Assembly: GCA_045601245.1 (NCBI GenBank)
Contig: JAZRZH010000026.1
Location: forward strand, 7,168 to 71,167
Source of the DNA: Cacconaster sp045601245
GTDB lineage: Bacteria; Bacteroidota; Bacteroidia; Bacteroidales; UBA932
Direction: 5' to 3'
Length of the DNA stretch: 64,000 nt
In this document: positions 1 through 10,500 of the stretch, one piece after another
How positions within the stretch are numbered: position 1 is the stretch's first letter
Layout of the letters: each line of letters begins with the position of its first letter
Position numbers and translations under genes: made by a program
The notes under the pieces: model-generated
Database searches by the model: none
What the model was told of the DNA's origin: nothing
Seen by the model: the letters and a program-made list of their open reading frames with translations, nothing else

Positions 1-90
1 AAACTTGTCGCAGAGAAGAAGAGAACAAATTCGGAACTCGCCTTCGCCCAGAACGGGGAAGTTGTCAAAGTCAAAGCTGTAGAAATTTAG
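1..90 (+). CDS. C-terminal end of an unidentified protein (5' end outside window)
   Basis: Reading frame 1 is open from the first base to a TAG at 88-90 and gives 29 residues ending in KVKAVEI. Only the tail is present, so no function can be given. It lies directly upstream of tldD on the same strand; its stop codon is part of the TAGTTTTG element that looks like the tldD promoter. Confidence 0.6.
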   Translation, partial: KLVAEKKRTNSELAFAQNGEVVKVKAVEI

Positions 91-95
91 TTTTG
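88..95 (+). promoter_or_regulatory. Bacteroidota -7 promoter element for tldD
   Basis: TAGTTTTG fits the Bacteroidota -7 consensus TAnnTTTG and begins at the stop codon of the upstream gene. It places the transcript start near position 100, which favours the ATG at 110 over the TTG at 98 as tldD start. A good upstream TTTG box at the usual 19-20 base distance is not seen. Confidence 0.4.
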
Positions 96-109
96 CCTTG
101 AAAGATTTT

Positions 110-1510
110 ATGCCCCTTTTCGGGGTCAACCGCGAAATTCTCGAAAAATTGATTACGTTGGCGCTCTCCCGTGGTGGAGACTACGCCGACGTATTTTTTG
201 AGTACAGCACCTCGAACGAACTCACGCTTCGCGACAATGAGGTGAATTCAGTAGAAAGTTCGGCTGATTACGGCGTAGGAATCCGTGTCATCAAGAATGG
301 ACGCACGGGATACGCCTATTCCGAAAGCACGGATTTAAAGGATATGGAGCGTGCGGCACTTACAGCATCCGGCATCGCAGACGGGGTATGCAGTTCAAAT
401 GGGCCCGCAGGTTTCAGGCCGGTGGACTTCATCGACCGCTATCCGGCCCGCAGGAACTGGGAGGATTTCTCCGCACCTGCCCGCAAGGAGTATCTCAAGG
501 AACTCAACGACAAGGTTTTCGGCCTTGACGAAAGCATCACCAAAGTGATGGAGAACCTGGCGTTCGACAACACCAAAGTCCTGTTCTTCAACTCCCTTGG
601 GGACTACTTCTGCGATGAGCGCCCTGTCGTTTCGATTATCGTCAGCAGCATCCTGGTCAAGGACGGGATGTCAGAGAACGCCACTGTTTCGCGCAGTTAC
701 AGGATGGGCAGCGAGATGCTGACTCCCGCTCTGCAGGACGAGATCATTTCGGAACTCAGGAAGAACATCGCCCACCTTTTCGACGCCGGGAAGCCGAAGG
801 GCGGCAGGATGCCCGTCGTAATGGGCTCCGGAAGCTCCGGTATCCTGCTCCACGAGGCCATAGGCCACGCATTCGAAGCGGATTTCAACCGCAAGGGCAT
901 TTCGATATTCTCCGACAGGATGGGTCAGAAGATATGCTCCGAGAAGATCAGCGTGGTGGACGACGGCACCATACCTGCAAACCGCGGCTCCGTCAATGTG
1001 GATGACGAGGGAGTGCCGGGACAGAAGACCTATATGGTCAAGGACGGCATCCTGACATCCTATCTCCACGACAGGATCAGCGCAGCGCATTACGGAGTGG
1101 CACCGACCGGCAACGGCAGGCGCGAATCATTCAGGTTCAACCCTATCCCGAGAATGCGCGCCACCTATATGGAAGACGGCGACTGCACGCAGGAGGAGAT
1201 CATCCACAGCGTCAGGAAGGGTATCTATGTGGACAATTTCACCAACGGACAGGTCGAGATCGGTGCAGGGGACTTCACGTTCTATGTAAAAAGCGGATAT
1301 CTCATCGAGGACGGACACATCACGGCGCCGGTCAAGGACATCAACATCATCGGCAACGGCCCTGAAGCACTGGCCGACATCATTGCCGTCGCGAAGGACA
1401 GCCGCGTGGATAACGGCACGTGGACCTGCGGAAAGGATCAGGAATGCCTGGTCTCCTGCGGGATGCCGAGCGTCCTGATCAAATCTCTGACCGTGGGAGG
1501 ATCATTATGA
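110..1510 (+). CDS. tldD: TldD metalloprotease subunit
   Basis: TldD is the catalytic half of the TldD/TldE heterodimeric zinc protease, which in enterobacteria trims microcin B17 precursor and degrades the CcdA antitoxin; the Bacteroidota substrate is unknown. The zinc motif HEAIGHAFEAD is at about residues 248-258 of a 466-aa protein, the normal family length. No signal peptide is seen, so it is cytosolic. The open frame starts at a TTG at 98, but ATG 110 is preferred because a TAnnTTTG promoter element lies at 88-95. The stop overlaps the tldE start (ATGA), so the two subunits are translationally coupled. Confidence 0.93.
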   Translation: MPLFGVNREILEKLITLALSRGGDYADVFFEYSTSNELTLRDNEVNSVESSADYGVGIRVIKNGRTGYAYSESTDLKDMERAALTASGIADGVCSSNGPAGFRPVDFIDRYPARRNWEDFSAPARKEYLKELNDKVFGLDESITKVMENLAFDNTKVLFFNSLGDYFCDERPVVSIIVSSILVKDGMSENATVSRSYRMGSEMLTPALQDEIISELRKNIAHLFDAGKPKGGRMPVVMGSGSSGILLHEAIGHAFEADFNRKGISIFSDRMGQKICSEKISVVDDGTIPANRGSVNVDDEGVPGQKTYMVKDGILTSYLHDRISAAHYGVAPTGNGRRESFRFNPIPRMRATYMEDGDCTQEEIIHSVRKGIYVDNFTNGQVEIGAGDFTFYVKSGYLIEDGHITAPVKDINIIGNGPEALADIIAVAKDSRVDNGTWTCGKDQECLVSCGMPSVLIKSLTVGGSL

Positions 1511-2841
1511 CAGACTACAGAAACGATATAGTATACAAGGCCATCGAAATGGCGATGGAACTCGGTGCGGACCAGGCCAGGGCCATTTATGAGAAGGACA
1601 TAGAGAATTCGGTGACGGTCCTCAACAATGAGGTCGACAAACTGATGAGTTCCGTGGGAAGCACGCTCTTCCTCTCTCTTTTCATCGACGGAAGGTACGG
1701 TTCGTTCTCCACCAACATGCTCCGCGAAGACGAACTTCGCAAATTCATCGCATCCGCGGTGGAATCCACCAGGCTCATCTCGCGCGACGAATGCCGCAGG
1801 CTTCCGAACCCGGAGATATGCTTCAAAGGCGAAGCCGCAGACCTCGGACAATATGACGGAAAGGCAGAGACCCTGACTCCGGATGAGCGCATAGCGAATG
1901 CACGCTCCGCATCTGAAGAGGTCTGGGGTAAGAATAAGAAACTCCTGTCGATAGAGACGGAGTGGGGCGACCAGGTGGAATATTCCGCCCTCGCGGACTC
2001 GCAGGGCTTCAGGGGTGAAACCCTCCAGACGAGTTTCACGCTCAGCGCAAACTGCTCCATCAAGGGCCGCGGCGACGAGAAGCCGGAGTCCTGGTGGTAC
2101 GAAGGATCGATGTTCGCCGACCGGCTGAAGATGGACGGTATCGGGGCCACTGCGCTTCAGCGCGGCCTCAACGCCTTGAATCCCAAGAAACTTCAGTCGG
2201 GAAAATACAATATCGTAGTGGAGAACACCGTCTCGTCGAAGATGGTCTCCCCTATCCTTTCCGCCCTCAGCGGAGGCAACCTTCAGCAGTCCAATTCCTT
2301 CCTCAAGGATACGCTCGGCACAAAGGTCTTCGGAGATAATTTCACCCTCGTGGACAGGCCGCACACTCCGGGAATGGCGGGATCGCGCTGGTTCGATGAC
2401 AACGGTGTGGCCACGGCCGACCGCGATATCATCCGCAACGGCGTTGTCAGCAGTTATTTCATTTCCGACTACTATTCACGTAAAATGAACATACCGGCCA
2501 CTATTTCAGGGGCTTCGGTACTCAGATTCCCGGACTCTTCCGGAATTGACGGAAAAGCATTAAATTTGCAGGATATTATGAAGGCCGTCGGCAACGGAAT
2601 CCTCATCACGGATTTCAACGGAGGCAACTACAACCGCGCTACGGGAGACTTCTCCTACGGCGTTGTCGGTTTCCTTTTTGAAAACGGTATGACAGTCCAC
2701 CCGATCAGGGAGATGAACATCACAGGCAATTTCATCCGGCTGTGGAATAACCTGCTCCAAGTTGGAGGGGACGGCCGCACCTGCTCCAAGTGGATGATCC
2801 CTTCGCTGGCCTTCGCTGACGTTAACTTCAGTGGAATATAA
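1507..2841 (+). CDS. tldE: TldE/PmbA protease partner subunit
   Basis: Second subunit of the TldD/TldE protease, 444 aa. It has the PmbA_TldD fold pattern but no HExxH zinc motif, as expected for TldE, which shapes the substrate tunnel and does not carry the metal site. The start is the ATG at 1507, overlapping the tldD stop by four bases; the frame is open further upstream to 1420, but that extension lies inside tldD and is not needed. The gene ends 14 bases before the antiporter gene on the same strand, so a longer operon is possible. Confidence 0.92.
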   Translation: MTDYRNDIVYKAIEMAMELGADQARAIYEKDIENSVTVLNNEVDKLMSSVGSTLFLSLFIDGRYGSFSTNMLREDELRKFIASAVESTRLISRDECRRLPNPEICFKGEAADLGQYDGKAETLTPDERIANARSASEEVWGKNKKLLSIETEWGDQVEYSALADSQGFRGETLQTSFTLSANCSIKGRGDEKPESWWYEGSMFADRLKMDGIGATALQRGLNALNPKKLQSGKYNIVVENTVSSKMVSPILSALSGGNLQQSNSFLKDTLGTKVFGDNFTLVDRPHTPGMAGSRWFDDNGVATADRDIIRNGVVSSYFISDYYSRKMNIPATISGASVLRFPDSSGIDGKALNLQDIMKAVGNGILITDFNGGNYNRATGDFSYGVVGFLFENGMTVHPIREMNITGNFIRLWNNLLQVGGDGRTCSKWMIPSLAFADVNFSGI

Positions 2842-2855
2842 ACATTAGAATCTAT

Positions 2856-4304
2856 ATGAAAAAACCAGGAATTCTGTTCGCATTATTTCCTATCATCCTG
2901 ATTATAGTACTGCTTTCGAGCTGCATCGCCGTATTTGGAGGTGATGCCACCGAAGGCCCTATCCAGGTCGCGCTGCTCGTGGCTGCCGTCATCACAGCTG
3001 TCGCGGGTATGGCATACCTCAAGACTCCGTGGAAGCAATATGAAGACTGCTTCAGTAAGAATTTCCAGGACACAGCCCCAGTCATCATGCTGCTTATGAT
3101 GATAGGCGCACTGACGGCCACCTGGATGCTTTCCGGAGTAGTTCCGGCTATGATATACTACGGACTCAAGATCATCAGCCCGAAGGTATTCATAGTATTG
3201 TCCTTCCTGCTCTGTTCGGTGATTTCCATACTCTCCGGCAGTTCCTGGACCACTGTAGGCACCATTGGCGTAGCCCTCTTCGGGGCCGGCAGAATCATCG
3301 GCATGCCTACGGGCTGGATGGCCGGAGCCATCATCTCGGGAGCCTATTTCGGAGATATGATTTCCCCGGTGTCAGACATTGTCAACATGTCGTCCAACAT
3401 TGCCGGCACGGATCTCTACAAGCACATCAAGTACGCCGCACTTACAGCCGTACCGACCTGCATTGTCTGTCTCGTTGTTTTCTCGATAGTCGGATTCTCC
3501 GTGGACACACCGGACAGCGTGGAGCTCGGCGAGCAGCTCGACCAGATCAGCAGTACTTTCAACATCTCACCTTGGCTGATGCTCATACCGGTGTTCACAT
3601 TCATTCTCGTCATCAAGAAAGTGCCTGCCACCATTACCCTGTTCTTCTCCGCAATTGCAGCCGGCATCGTGGCGTGTCTGGCACAGCCTCAGCTTGTGGG
3701 CCAGATAATCGGTGACGCAGAAGGCTTCAAGGGCGTTTTCATGGGTATGCTCAAGATGATGTCCTCCAAGGTCAGCATCGAGACTGGTTACCCTATGCTT
3801 GACTCCCTCGTATGCACCAGCGGCGTATCAGGTATGATCAATACCATCTGGCTGCTGATGTGTATAATGATAATGAGCGGCGTACTGACAGCCTGCGGCT
3901 CGATAGAGGTCATCACCAACGGCCTGCTCAAATTTGCGAAGAATACCACATCAATGGTAGCCACTACGGCAGTATCCTGCATATTCTGCAATCTCGTGCT
4001 CGCAGACCAGTACATCTCCATCCTGGTACCTGCAAATATGTTCAAGAGCGCATACCGCCGCAAGGGTCTGGCTCCGGAACTGCTCAGCCGTACCCTCGGT
4101 GACGTGGGTGCCGTGACCTCAGTGCTGGTGCCTTGGAACACCTGTGCAGTGGTCCAGTCCTCCGTGCTCGGCGTCGCCACTTTGGCATACCTGCCTTACT
4201 GCACGTTCTGCCTCGCCGCACCTGTGATTACCATACTCATCGCAGCCATCAACTTCAAGATCCACCGTGTAGATCCGGAAACAGGCGAACCGGTGGTGGC
4301 ATAA
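2856..4304 (+). CDS. nhaC: NhaC-family Na+/H+ antiporter
   Basis: Inner-membrane antiporter of 482 aa with about 11-12 hydrophobic segments. The conserved central part of the NhaC family is visible around residues 120-190, including a Ser/Gly-rich stretch (SGSSWTTVGTIG) followed by GAYFGDMISPVSD, which carries the acidic residue expected in the ion path. Proteins of this family exchange sodium for protons, and some handle lysine, malate or arginine/ornithine instead; the substrate cannot be fixed here. It follows tldE by 14 bases and precedes slyD by 28 bases on the same strand. Confidence 0.85.
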   Translation: MKKPGILFALFPIILIIVLLSSCIAVFGGDATEGPIQVALLVAAVITAVAGMAYLKTPWKQYEDCFSKNFQDTAPVIMLLMMIGALTATWMLSGVVPAMIYYGLKIISPKVFIVLSFLLCSVISILSGSSWTTVGTIGVALFGAGRIIGMPTGWMAGAIISGAYFGDMISPVSDIVNMSSNIAGTDLYKHIKYAALTAVPTCIVCLVVFSIVGFSVDTPDSVELGEQLDQISSTFNISPWLMLIPVFTFILVIKKVPATITLFFSAIAAGIVACLAQPQLVGQIIGDAEGFKGVFMGMLKMMSSKVSIETGYPMLDSLVCTSGVSGMINTIWLLMCIMIMSGVLTACGSIEVITNGLLKFAKNTTSMVATTAVSCIFCNLVLADQYISILVPANMFKSAYRRKGLAPELLSRTLGDVGAVTSVLVPWNTCAVVQSSVLGVATLAYLPYCTFCLAAPVITILIAAINFKIHRVDPETGEPVVA

Positions 4305-4332
4305 TGACAATAAGAATCAATAGAAGAATATT

Positions 4333-4866
4333 ATGAAAATCGAAGCAAACAAAGTAGTCGCACTCACCTACGAACTCGAGGTGGAAGGCGCTGTCTGCGA
4401 CAAGGCGACAGAAGAAAACCCGCTTGAATTCATCTTCGGACAGGGATATCTCCTCCCGAAATTCGAGGCGAACGTAGAGGGCAAGACCGTCGGTGATGAC
4501 TTTGAATTCACCCTCACACCGGAAGAAGGCTACGGTGCATACAACCCCGAGTCCGTCATCGACCTTCCGAAGAGCATCTTCGAAATCGAAGGCAAGATCC
4601 GCGAAGACCTCCTCATCGTGGAGAACATCATCCCTATGATGACTCAGGACGGACGTATGGTCCCGGGCAAGGTGCTCGAGGTATCAGAAGACAAGGTCAA
4701 GATGGACTTCAACCACCAGATGGCTGGCAAGACCCTGCATTTCACAGGCAAGATTGTACGCGTACGCGAAGCCACCGATAAGGAAATCGAGGAAGGACTG
4801 CACGGAGAGCGCGTCTCACACGGCTGCAGCGGTGACTGCTCAAGCTGTGGCGGCGGCTGCCACTAG
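4333..4866 (+). CDS. slyD: SlyD-like FKBP peptidyl-prolyl isomerase
   Basis: Cytosolic proline isomerase, chaperone and metal carrier of 177 aa. The FKBP domain is interrupted by an insert-in-flap segment (about residues 70-130), the arrangement typical of SlyD. The last 20 residues hold a Cys/His cluster (HGCSGDCSSCGGGCH) of the kind that binds nickel, zinc or copper. The final 27 bases overlap the 3' end of the convergent FAD dehydrogenase gene, so the DNA for the metal-binding tail also encodes the Ala-rich end of that enzyme on the other strand. Confidence 0.9.
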   Translation: MKIEANKVVALTYELEVEGAVCDKATEENPLEFIFGQGYLLPKFEANVEGKTVGDDFEFTLTPEEGYGAYNPESVIDLPKSIFEIEGKIREDLLIVENIIPMMTQDGRMVPGKVLEVSEDKVKMDFNHQMAGKTLHFTGKIVRVREATDKEIEEGLHGERVSHGCSGDCSSCGGGCH

Positions 4867-6384
4867 AATTCCGTCAACGGCGCTGGAGACAATTCCTCCG
4901 GCGTAGCCGGCCCCCTCTCCGCAAGGATAGATGCCCGGCAGATCGATATGGGACATCGTTTCCGGATTGCGGGGAATGCGCACCGGGGACGATGTTCTGC
5001 TTTCACAGGCCAGCAGCAGCGCGTCATTGGTATAGTACCCGCGCATCAGCCTGTTGAACTGCGGGAACGCTTCGCGCATACGCACATATACGAAGTCAGG
5101 AAGAAGTTCGTGTAGCGGGGCGGATACAACGCCTGGATGATATGAGCTCTTCGGCAGGGACGAGGACTCGACCTTGCGGCAGAAATCCATCATACGCTGT
5201 GCGGGAGCCTTTATCGAGTCCGAGAATTCGAACATCCTGCGCTCCACGGAGGATTGGAACTCCAGCAGCGAGAAGACGCCGTATCTGTCAAAATCCGGCA
5301 CGTCCCCCGGTTCCACGGAGCAGACTATGCCGGCATTCGCCCACTGTGAATTGCGTTTCGAATTGGACATTCCGTTGAGAACCGTTTCACCCGGCGCTGT
5401 CGATGACGGCACCAGAATACCTCCGGGACACATACAGAAGGAGAATACTCCCCTGCCCTGCGCCTGCGTCACGAGAGAATACTCCGCAGGCGGCATATAT
5501 GGCTGATATTTGCCGTGATACTGAATATTATTGATGAGTGTCTGCTGATGTTCCGCACGCACTCCGAGAGCGAATCCCTTGGCCTCCAGAGCCCAGCCTT
5601 TTTCCGCAAAAAGGCGGTAAATGTCGCGTGAGGAATGCCCTGTGGCGAGGATCACGCTGCGGGATGTATAAGATGCGCCGTCAGAGCATATCACCCTCCA
5701 TTGCTTCCTGTTGCCCTCATTGACCGGCTGGATATCCACGACTCTGGAGTCGAAATGATACTCTCCGCCGTGTTCTGTGATGCAGTTGCGGATATTCTCC
5801 ACAATCTGCGGAAGGCAGTCGCTGCCGATATGCGGATGGGCGTCGGTCAGGATGCTCTCCTGCGCACCGAAGGCCACGAGCTGATACAGGACCTCACGTA
5901 TGTCACCGCGCTTGTTGGAGCGGGTAAAGAGCTTGCCGTCCGAGAATGTACCGGCCCCGCCTTCGCCAAAGCAATAGTTCGAATCATCATTGACCGAACC
6001 GGTCTGCGAAAGCGAGGCTATGTCACGCTTCCTGGAGTGCACGTCCTTCCCGCGCTCGATTATGACCGGCTTGTGGCCTTCCATCAACAGGCGCAGCGCA
6101 GCGAACATTCCGGCCGGACCGCTGCCGACAATGATGACCGGCTCAGCCTCTGCAACATACCTGTACTCCGGCAGGCGGTAAGGCTCGATATCCGGCTCCC
6201 CCGCCACCGTGGCGGCAACTCTGTAACGATATACTATCTGTCCCCGGGCATCCAGAGAACGCCTGAGCACAGTAAATGAACCGACTTTTGCGGCTGAAAC
6301 GCCGAGTGCGCGGGCGGCCGCACTCCTCAACTCATCGTCCGTCGGGACGTGACGGATGTCGTATGCAACTTCGAACTCCTTCAT
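4840..6384 (-). CDS. FAD-dependent dehydrogenase (COG2509 type)
   Basis: Predicted soluble flavoprotein of 514 aa. After an N-terminal domain of about 80 residues, a Rossmann dinucleotide motif (VGSGPAGMFAAL) occurs near residues 86-97, and the family signature FGEGGAGTFSDGKL follows near residue 140. The C-terminal part (PCGEGAGYAGGIVSSAVDG) closes the FAD site. Members of this family are widespread and called uncharacterized FAD-dependent dehydrogenases; no substrate is known. It lies 5 bases downstream of tsaD on the same strand, so the two are probably cotranscribed. Its 3' end overlaps slyD by 27 bases tail to tail. Confidence 0.85.
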   Translation of the reverse strand: MKEFEVAYDIRHVPTDDELRSAAARALGVSAAKVGSFTVLRRSLDARGQIVYRYRVAATVAGEPDIEPYRLPEYRYVAEAEPVIIVGSGPAGMFAALRLLMEGHKPVIIERGKDVHSRKRDIASLSQTGSVNDDSNYCFGEGGAGTFSDGKLFTRSNKRGDIREVLYQLVAFGAQESILTDAHPHIGSDCLPQIVENIRNCITEHGGEYHFDSRVVDIQPVNEGNRKQWRVICSDGASYTSRSVILATGHSSRDIYRLFAEKGWALEAKGFALGVRAEHQQTLINNIQYHGKYQPYMPPAEYSLVTQAQGRGVFSFCMCPGGILVPSSTAPGETVLNGMSNSKRNSQWANAGIVCSVEPGDVPDFDRYGVFSLLEFQSSVERRMFEFSDSIKAPAQRMMDFCRKVESSSLPKSSYHPGVVSAPLHELLPDFVYVRMREAFPQFNRLMRGYYTNDALLLACESRTSSPVRIPRNPETMSHIDLPGIYPCGEGAGYAGGIVSSAVDGILVAAAATA

Positions 6385-6389
6385 CCGTA

Positions 6390-7418
6390 TCAGTCTCCAT
6401 ATTCGGCTGAGCGTGATATAGGCGAGATGTCCAGAGGGGCGAAAAGCCCGCGCTGATAACGGAAATATCCGGTGATGGCAATCATTGCGGCATTGTCCGT
6501 GGTGAAGCGAAGAGCCGGAAGGAATGTGTTCCAGCCGCGTTTGCGACCCTCCTCCTCTATGCGGTTGCGCAGTCCCGAGTTGGCCGATACGCCACCGGCG
6601 ATGGCAATATCCCTGATGCCGGTCTGTTTGACGGCAAGGATTAGTTTCTTCATAAGGATATCGATAAGATCCTTCTGGAATGATGCGCAGAGGTCCGCCT
6701 TGTTGTTCTCCATAAACTGCGGATCTTCCTTGAGCTGGTCGCGCAGGAAGTAGAGCAGCGAGGTCTTGATGCCGCTGAAGCTGTAGTTGAGATCCGGCAC
6801 GTTAGGCTTGGCGAAACGGAACTTTCCGGCGTCGCCTTCCTTTGCGAGCCTGTCGATGACAGGGCCGCCCGGGTATCCGAGGCCCATTATCTTGGCACAT
6901 TTGTCAAAAGCCTCTCCTACCGCATCATCGATGGTATGGCCGAGAATCTCGAAATCCAGGTGATTGTCCACCCTCACGATTTGTGTATGGCCTCCGGAGA
7001 CGAGAAGGCAGAGGAAAGGGAACTTCGGCTGGCGGTTCTCACCGCCGGGGACTTTCACGAAATGGGAAAGGATATGACCCTGAAGATGATTGACTTCAAT
7101 GATCGGCTTCTCCGCCGCAACGGCGAGTCCCTTTGTAAAGGATGTCCCCACCAGCAGGGAGCCGAGCAGGCCCGGGCCGCGGGTGAAAGCTATGGCATCC
7201 ACCTCGTCCATAGTCACGTCAGCCAACTTGAGAGCCTGTGAAACGACCGGGAGGATGTTCTGCTGGTGCGCGCGGGACGCAAGTTCCGGAATCACACCGC
7301 CATACTGCCGATGGACCTCCTGCGAGGCCATAACGTTGGAAAGCAGAAATTCGTCGCGTATGACGGCAGCGGAAGTGTCGTCACAGGAAGATTCGATGCC
7401 TAGTATTGTCAATGCCAT
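6390..7418 (-). CDS. tsaD: tRNA N6-adenosine threonylcarbamoyltransferase TsaD
   Basis: Transfers the threonylcarbamoyl group to A37 of ANN-decoding tRNAs, the last step of t6A synthesis, together with TsaB and TsaE. The 342-aa protein begins with the family signature GIESSCDDTSAAVI, and the metal-binding pair His111/His115 is seen in HLQGH; SGGHTQI follows. The start MALTILG (ATG at 7416-7418) is chosen over an in-frame ATG at 7466, because the putative promoter element at 7441-7448 lies between the two. The gene is divergent from tamB, a pairing common in this phylum. Confidence 0.96.
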   Translation of the reverse strand: MALTILGIESSCDDTSAAVIRDEFLLSNVMASQEVHRQYGGVIPELASRAHQQNILPVVSQALKLADVTMDEVDAIAFTRGPGLLGSLLVGTSFTKGLAVAAEKPIIEVNHLQGHILSHFVKVPGGENRQPKFPFLCLLVSGGHTQIVRVDNHLDFEILGHTIDDAVGEAFDKCAKIMGLGYPGGPVIDRLAKEGDAGKFRFAKPNVPDLNYSFSGIKTSLLYFLRDQLKEDPQFMENNKADLCASFQKDLIDILMKKLILAVKQTGIRDIAIAGGVSANSGLRNRIEEEGRKRGWNTFLPALRFTTDNAAMIAITGYFRYQRGLFAPLDISPISRSAEYGD

Positions 7419-7440
7419 ATCAATTATCCTTTCTATGACG

Positions 7441-7448
7441 CAAAAATA
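7441..7448 (-). promoter_or_regulatory. Bacteroidota -7 element for tsaD
   Basis: On the minus strand this reads TATTTTTG, matching TAnnTTTG, 22 bases before the tsaD start codon. It supports the shorter TsaD start. No clear TTTG box is seen upstream at the usual spacing. Confidence 0.45.
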
Positions 7449-7470
7449 ACCATTTCTCGTGAACATTTGT

Positions 7471-7478
7471 TATCTTTG
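7471..7478 (+). promoter_or_regulatory. Bacteroidota -7 element for tamB
   Basis: TATCTTTG on the plus strand, 27 bases before the tamB ATG, matches TAnnTTTG. Together with the element at 7441-7448 it forms a compact divergent promoter region of less than 90 bases. Confidence 0.5.
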
Positions 7479-7505
7479 AAGATTAATATTATGCGGTAAT
7501 AGCGA

Positions 7506-10500
7506 ATGAAAACTCTGCGGCGGATAATTGTAGGCATATTGCTGGTGGCAATCCTGCTGCCGTTGGCAGTTATCGTGGCGGTGCAGATACCGTCAATGCA
7601 GACATTTGTATCAAAAAAGGTCACGCAAGCACTTTCCGACAATATCGAAGGCAATATCTCAGTCGGCAAAGTATATATACTCCCTCTCCATACCGCAATC
7701 ATCACAGATTTAAGTATCACAGAACCAGAAGGGGACACAATCCTCGCCGTCAGGAAACTTTCAGCCAACATAGAAGGCAAGACTCTCTTCAGCAGTGAAG
7801 AACTGAAGGTCAACCGCATCATATTGGATGGCGGCGTGGCACATATGCGCTATGTCACACCAGATGAAACCAACATCTCACGGTTGCTCGCACAATTTGC
7901 ATCAAGCGAAAAAACCGAATCCAGCCTGCCATGGAAGAATATCTCAGTCGGAAAAGTAAAGGTCAATGGTATTGATTTCACGCTGGACAATCCATTCGTT
8001 GAACAGCCTAAATGCGACATCAAGGCAGGAAGCGTAGATTTTAACAACCTGGACGTACAGAAACTGCATCTTTCCGCCTCAGACCTATTCTACACAAAGG
8101 AAGGAGATGCCGGCTGCCGTATCGCAGATCTTTCATTCACCGAACGTAACAGCGGATACAATCTCAGGACATTCAAAGCTTCCATTTCAGCAGGGAATGA
8201 CGGAATCAGTGTAAAAAACCTGAAATTCGACGACGGGTTCTCAAAACTGACTGCAGATTGCGAACTGACCACGGAATCATTAAAAGACCTCTCCTCTTTC
8301 GCGAAGGAAGTTCCATTCTCTTTAAATATCAAGTCTTCCGCAATCAATGCAGCCACATTGAAAGCATTTCTTCCGAATGCAAATATACCAAACTTGAAAT
8401 TGAAAGTCGCCGGAGAAATCTACGGTATGGTGGATGACCTGGTAGTTGACGGACTGTATGTCGAGTCCGAAAGCGGAATAACTGTACTTGACCTGGACGC
8501 AAAAGTCAACGGACTACCCGATATCGACAATGCGCGGGTTGACCTGCATCTCAATGACTGCCACACGACAACCGCAGATATATCACAGATCATCAAATCT
8601 GTCAACGAAAAATTCAAAGAATCGACCGTATCCAAGTACTTGCCGGGAGAAACGATTACCATCAACGGCACCGTCAATGGACTGCTGTCAGACCTGATAG
8701 CCGTGCTTGACGTTGACACTGGAGAGTATGGACGCATTGACACCGACATAGAATGCAAGGGCCTCACCGATAACATTCCAAGGCTCGGCGGCAAGGTATC
8801 GGGACAATCAATTGCCATAGGCAAATTCCTGAATGATACATTATTTACGGATATTACCTTCAGTAGCGCCGTAGCAATGGAACTGGGCAAGAAGCCAGCC
8901 GTACTCATAGATAATCTCAACATTGAGAGCTTCGGATTCAAGGGCTACAACTATAGCGGAATAACAGCCTGCGGAGCATTGGAGAGCAATCGGCTATGCG
9001 CCATTCTCGAGAGCCAGGACCCTAATATTCAAATGAATGCCGACATTTCCGCGATACTTGATGACAATGCCGTAAACTACTATAAAGCCAACGTAAAACT
9101 CGGCCACGCAGACCTTCATTCACTCAAATTTGACAGTCGCGACACATCCATTGTCAACGGAGAGATCATCGCTGAGATCGAACAGACAGAAGACAATGTA
9201 ATCCTCGGGCAAGCCAAGCTCAAGGACATACGGATCCTGCTCGCCGACGGCCGCCACGACCTTGGTAATATCAACGCCAAAGCCTATTTCGACCGCGAAG
9301 AACAGTATAACATCGAAGTTACATCATCGCTTGCAGATGCTTCCTATCGCGGCTCATCATCTATAAAGGAGTTAGCCTCCGACGCAAGGGTCCTGCTCAG
9401 CAGGGAACTCGGAAATATACTTGAAATCGACCGCTCCACCCTTAAGGAGAGCGAAGGCAGCAACGGCTGTACATTTGCACTTAAAACAGGCAATATCAAG
9501 CCGTTGGCAGCATTCATAATGCCTGATCTCACCATCAGTGAAGGCACTACCGTCAATGCCGCACTCAACGGCAGCAAATCTATAGACATTGAAGCGAAAT
9601 CCTCGCTTATCAGCCTGGGTGACAATCACATAAAGAACCTCAGGCTTGTTGCGGCCGATGACAGCGGCCCTATCAGGGCGAAAATCCATGCCGACATCAT
9701 CCAACGAGGAGATATTATTTTGAAAAACAATAATATAACTACAGATATCGAAAATAATACTATAGATATAGGCTATCGGTTTGACAATGGAGAAACAGAG
9801 AATTGGGACGGTTCATTCAACGCCGCACTTCTCTTCCCCGAGAAAGTTGAAGGCGGCGACCTTTTCATTGCCGATATAGCCAAGTCATATATCAATGTAG
9901 AAGGTAGCAAATGGCAGTTCATACCTTCGACTGTCAGATACAGAAACAAACATATTGGTATTGAAGACTTCCGGGCATACTGCGGCAACCAGTTCATAAC
10001 AGCAAACGGCGTTGTATCGGACTCAAAACTTGACACACTCAATGTCAAGATCAACCAGGTAGATATCTCCGTCATCAATGAACTGACCAAGACTCCGGTT
10101 GATATCCAGGGCATATTCACCGGCAAGGCATCCGCGTTCGGCCTGCTGGCAAAGGACCGCGGCATGCTCCTTGACCTCAACGGCGACGGGCTGGCCGCCA
10201 ATCAGGAACCACTCGGCTCCATCCATCTGCTGTGCAAGTGGGATGAAGCGAAAGAGCGTTTCAATATGCTCATAGACAATAGATTGAATGACCGGAAGCC
10301 AATCAATGCCATAGGTTATTTCAAGCCTTCGGACAAGACCATCAACGTACAGGCATCCCTTGACGAACTGGCTGTCTCATGGCTCGACCCCCTTCTCACC
10401 GGCATAGTTTCCGATATGGGAGGCTCACTCTCAGGCGAAATAAAAGTGAACGGACCTCTCAACAAACTCAGTATCTCCGGTTCCGACACAAGATTCAACA

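Noticed and set aside
1438..2364. 308-codon minus-strand frame opposite tldE
   Set aside because: It has no recognisable protein features and mirrors a clear tldE gene; typical shadow frame in G+C-rich codons.
7431..7442. 12-base TTCTATGACGCA also present in the WYL operator region (20925-20936)
   Set aside because: Matches of this length are expected by chance in 64 kb, and the tsaD copy lacks the second half of the inverted repeat.
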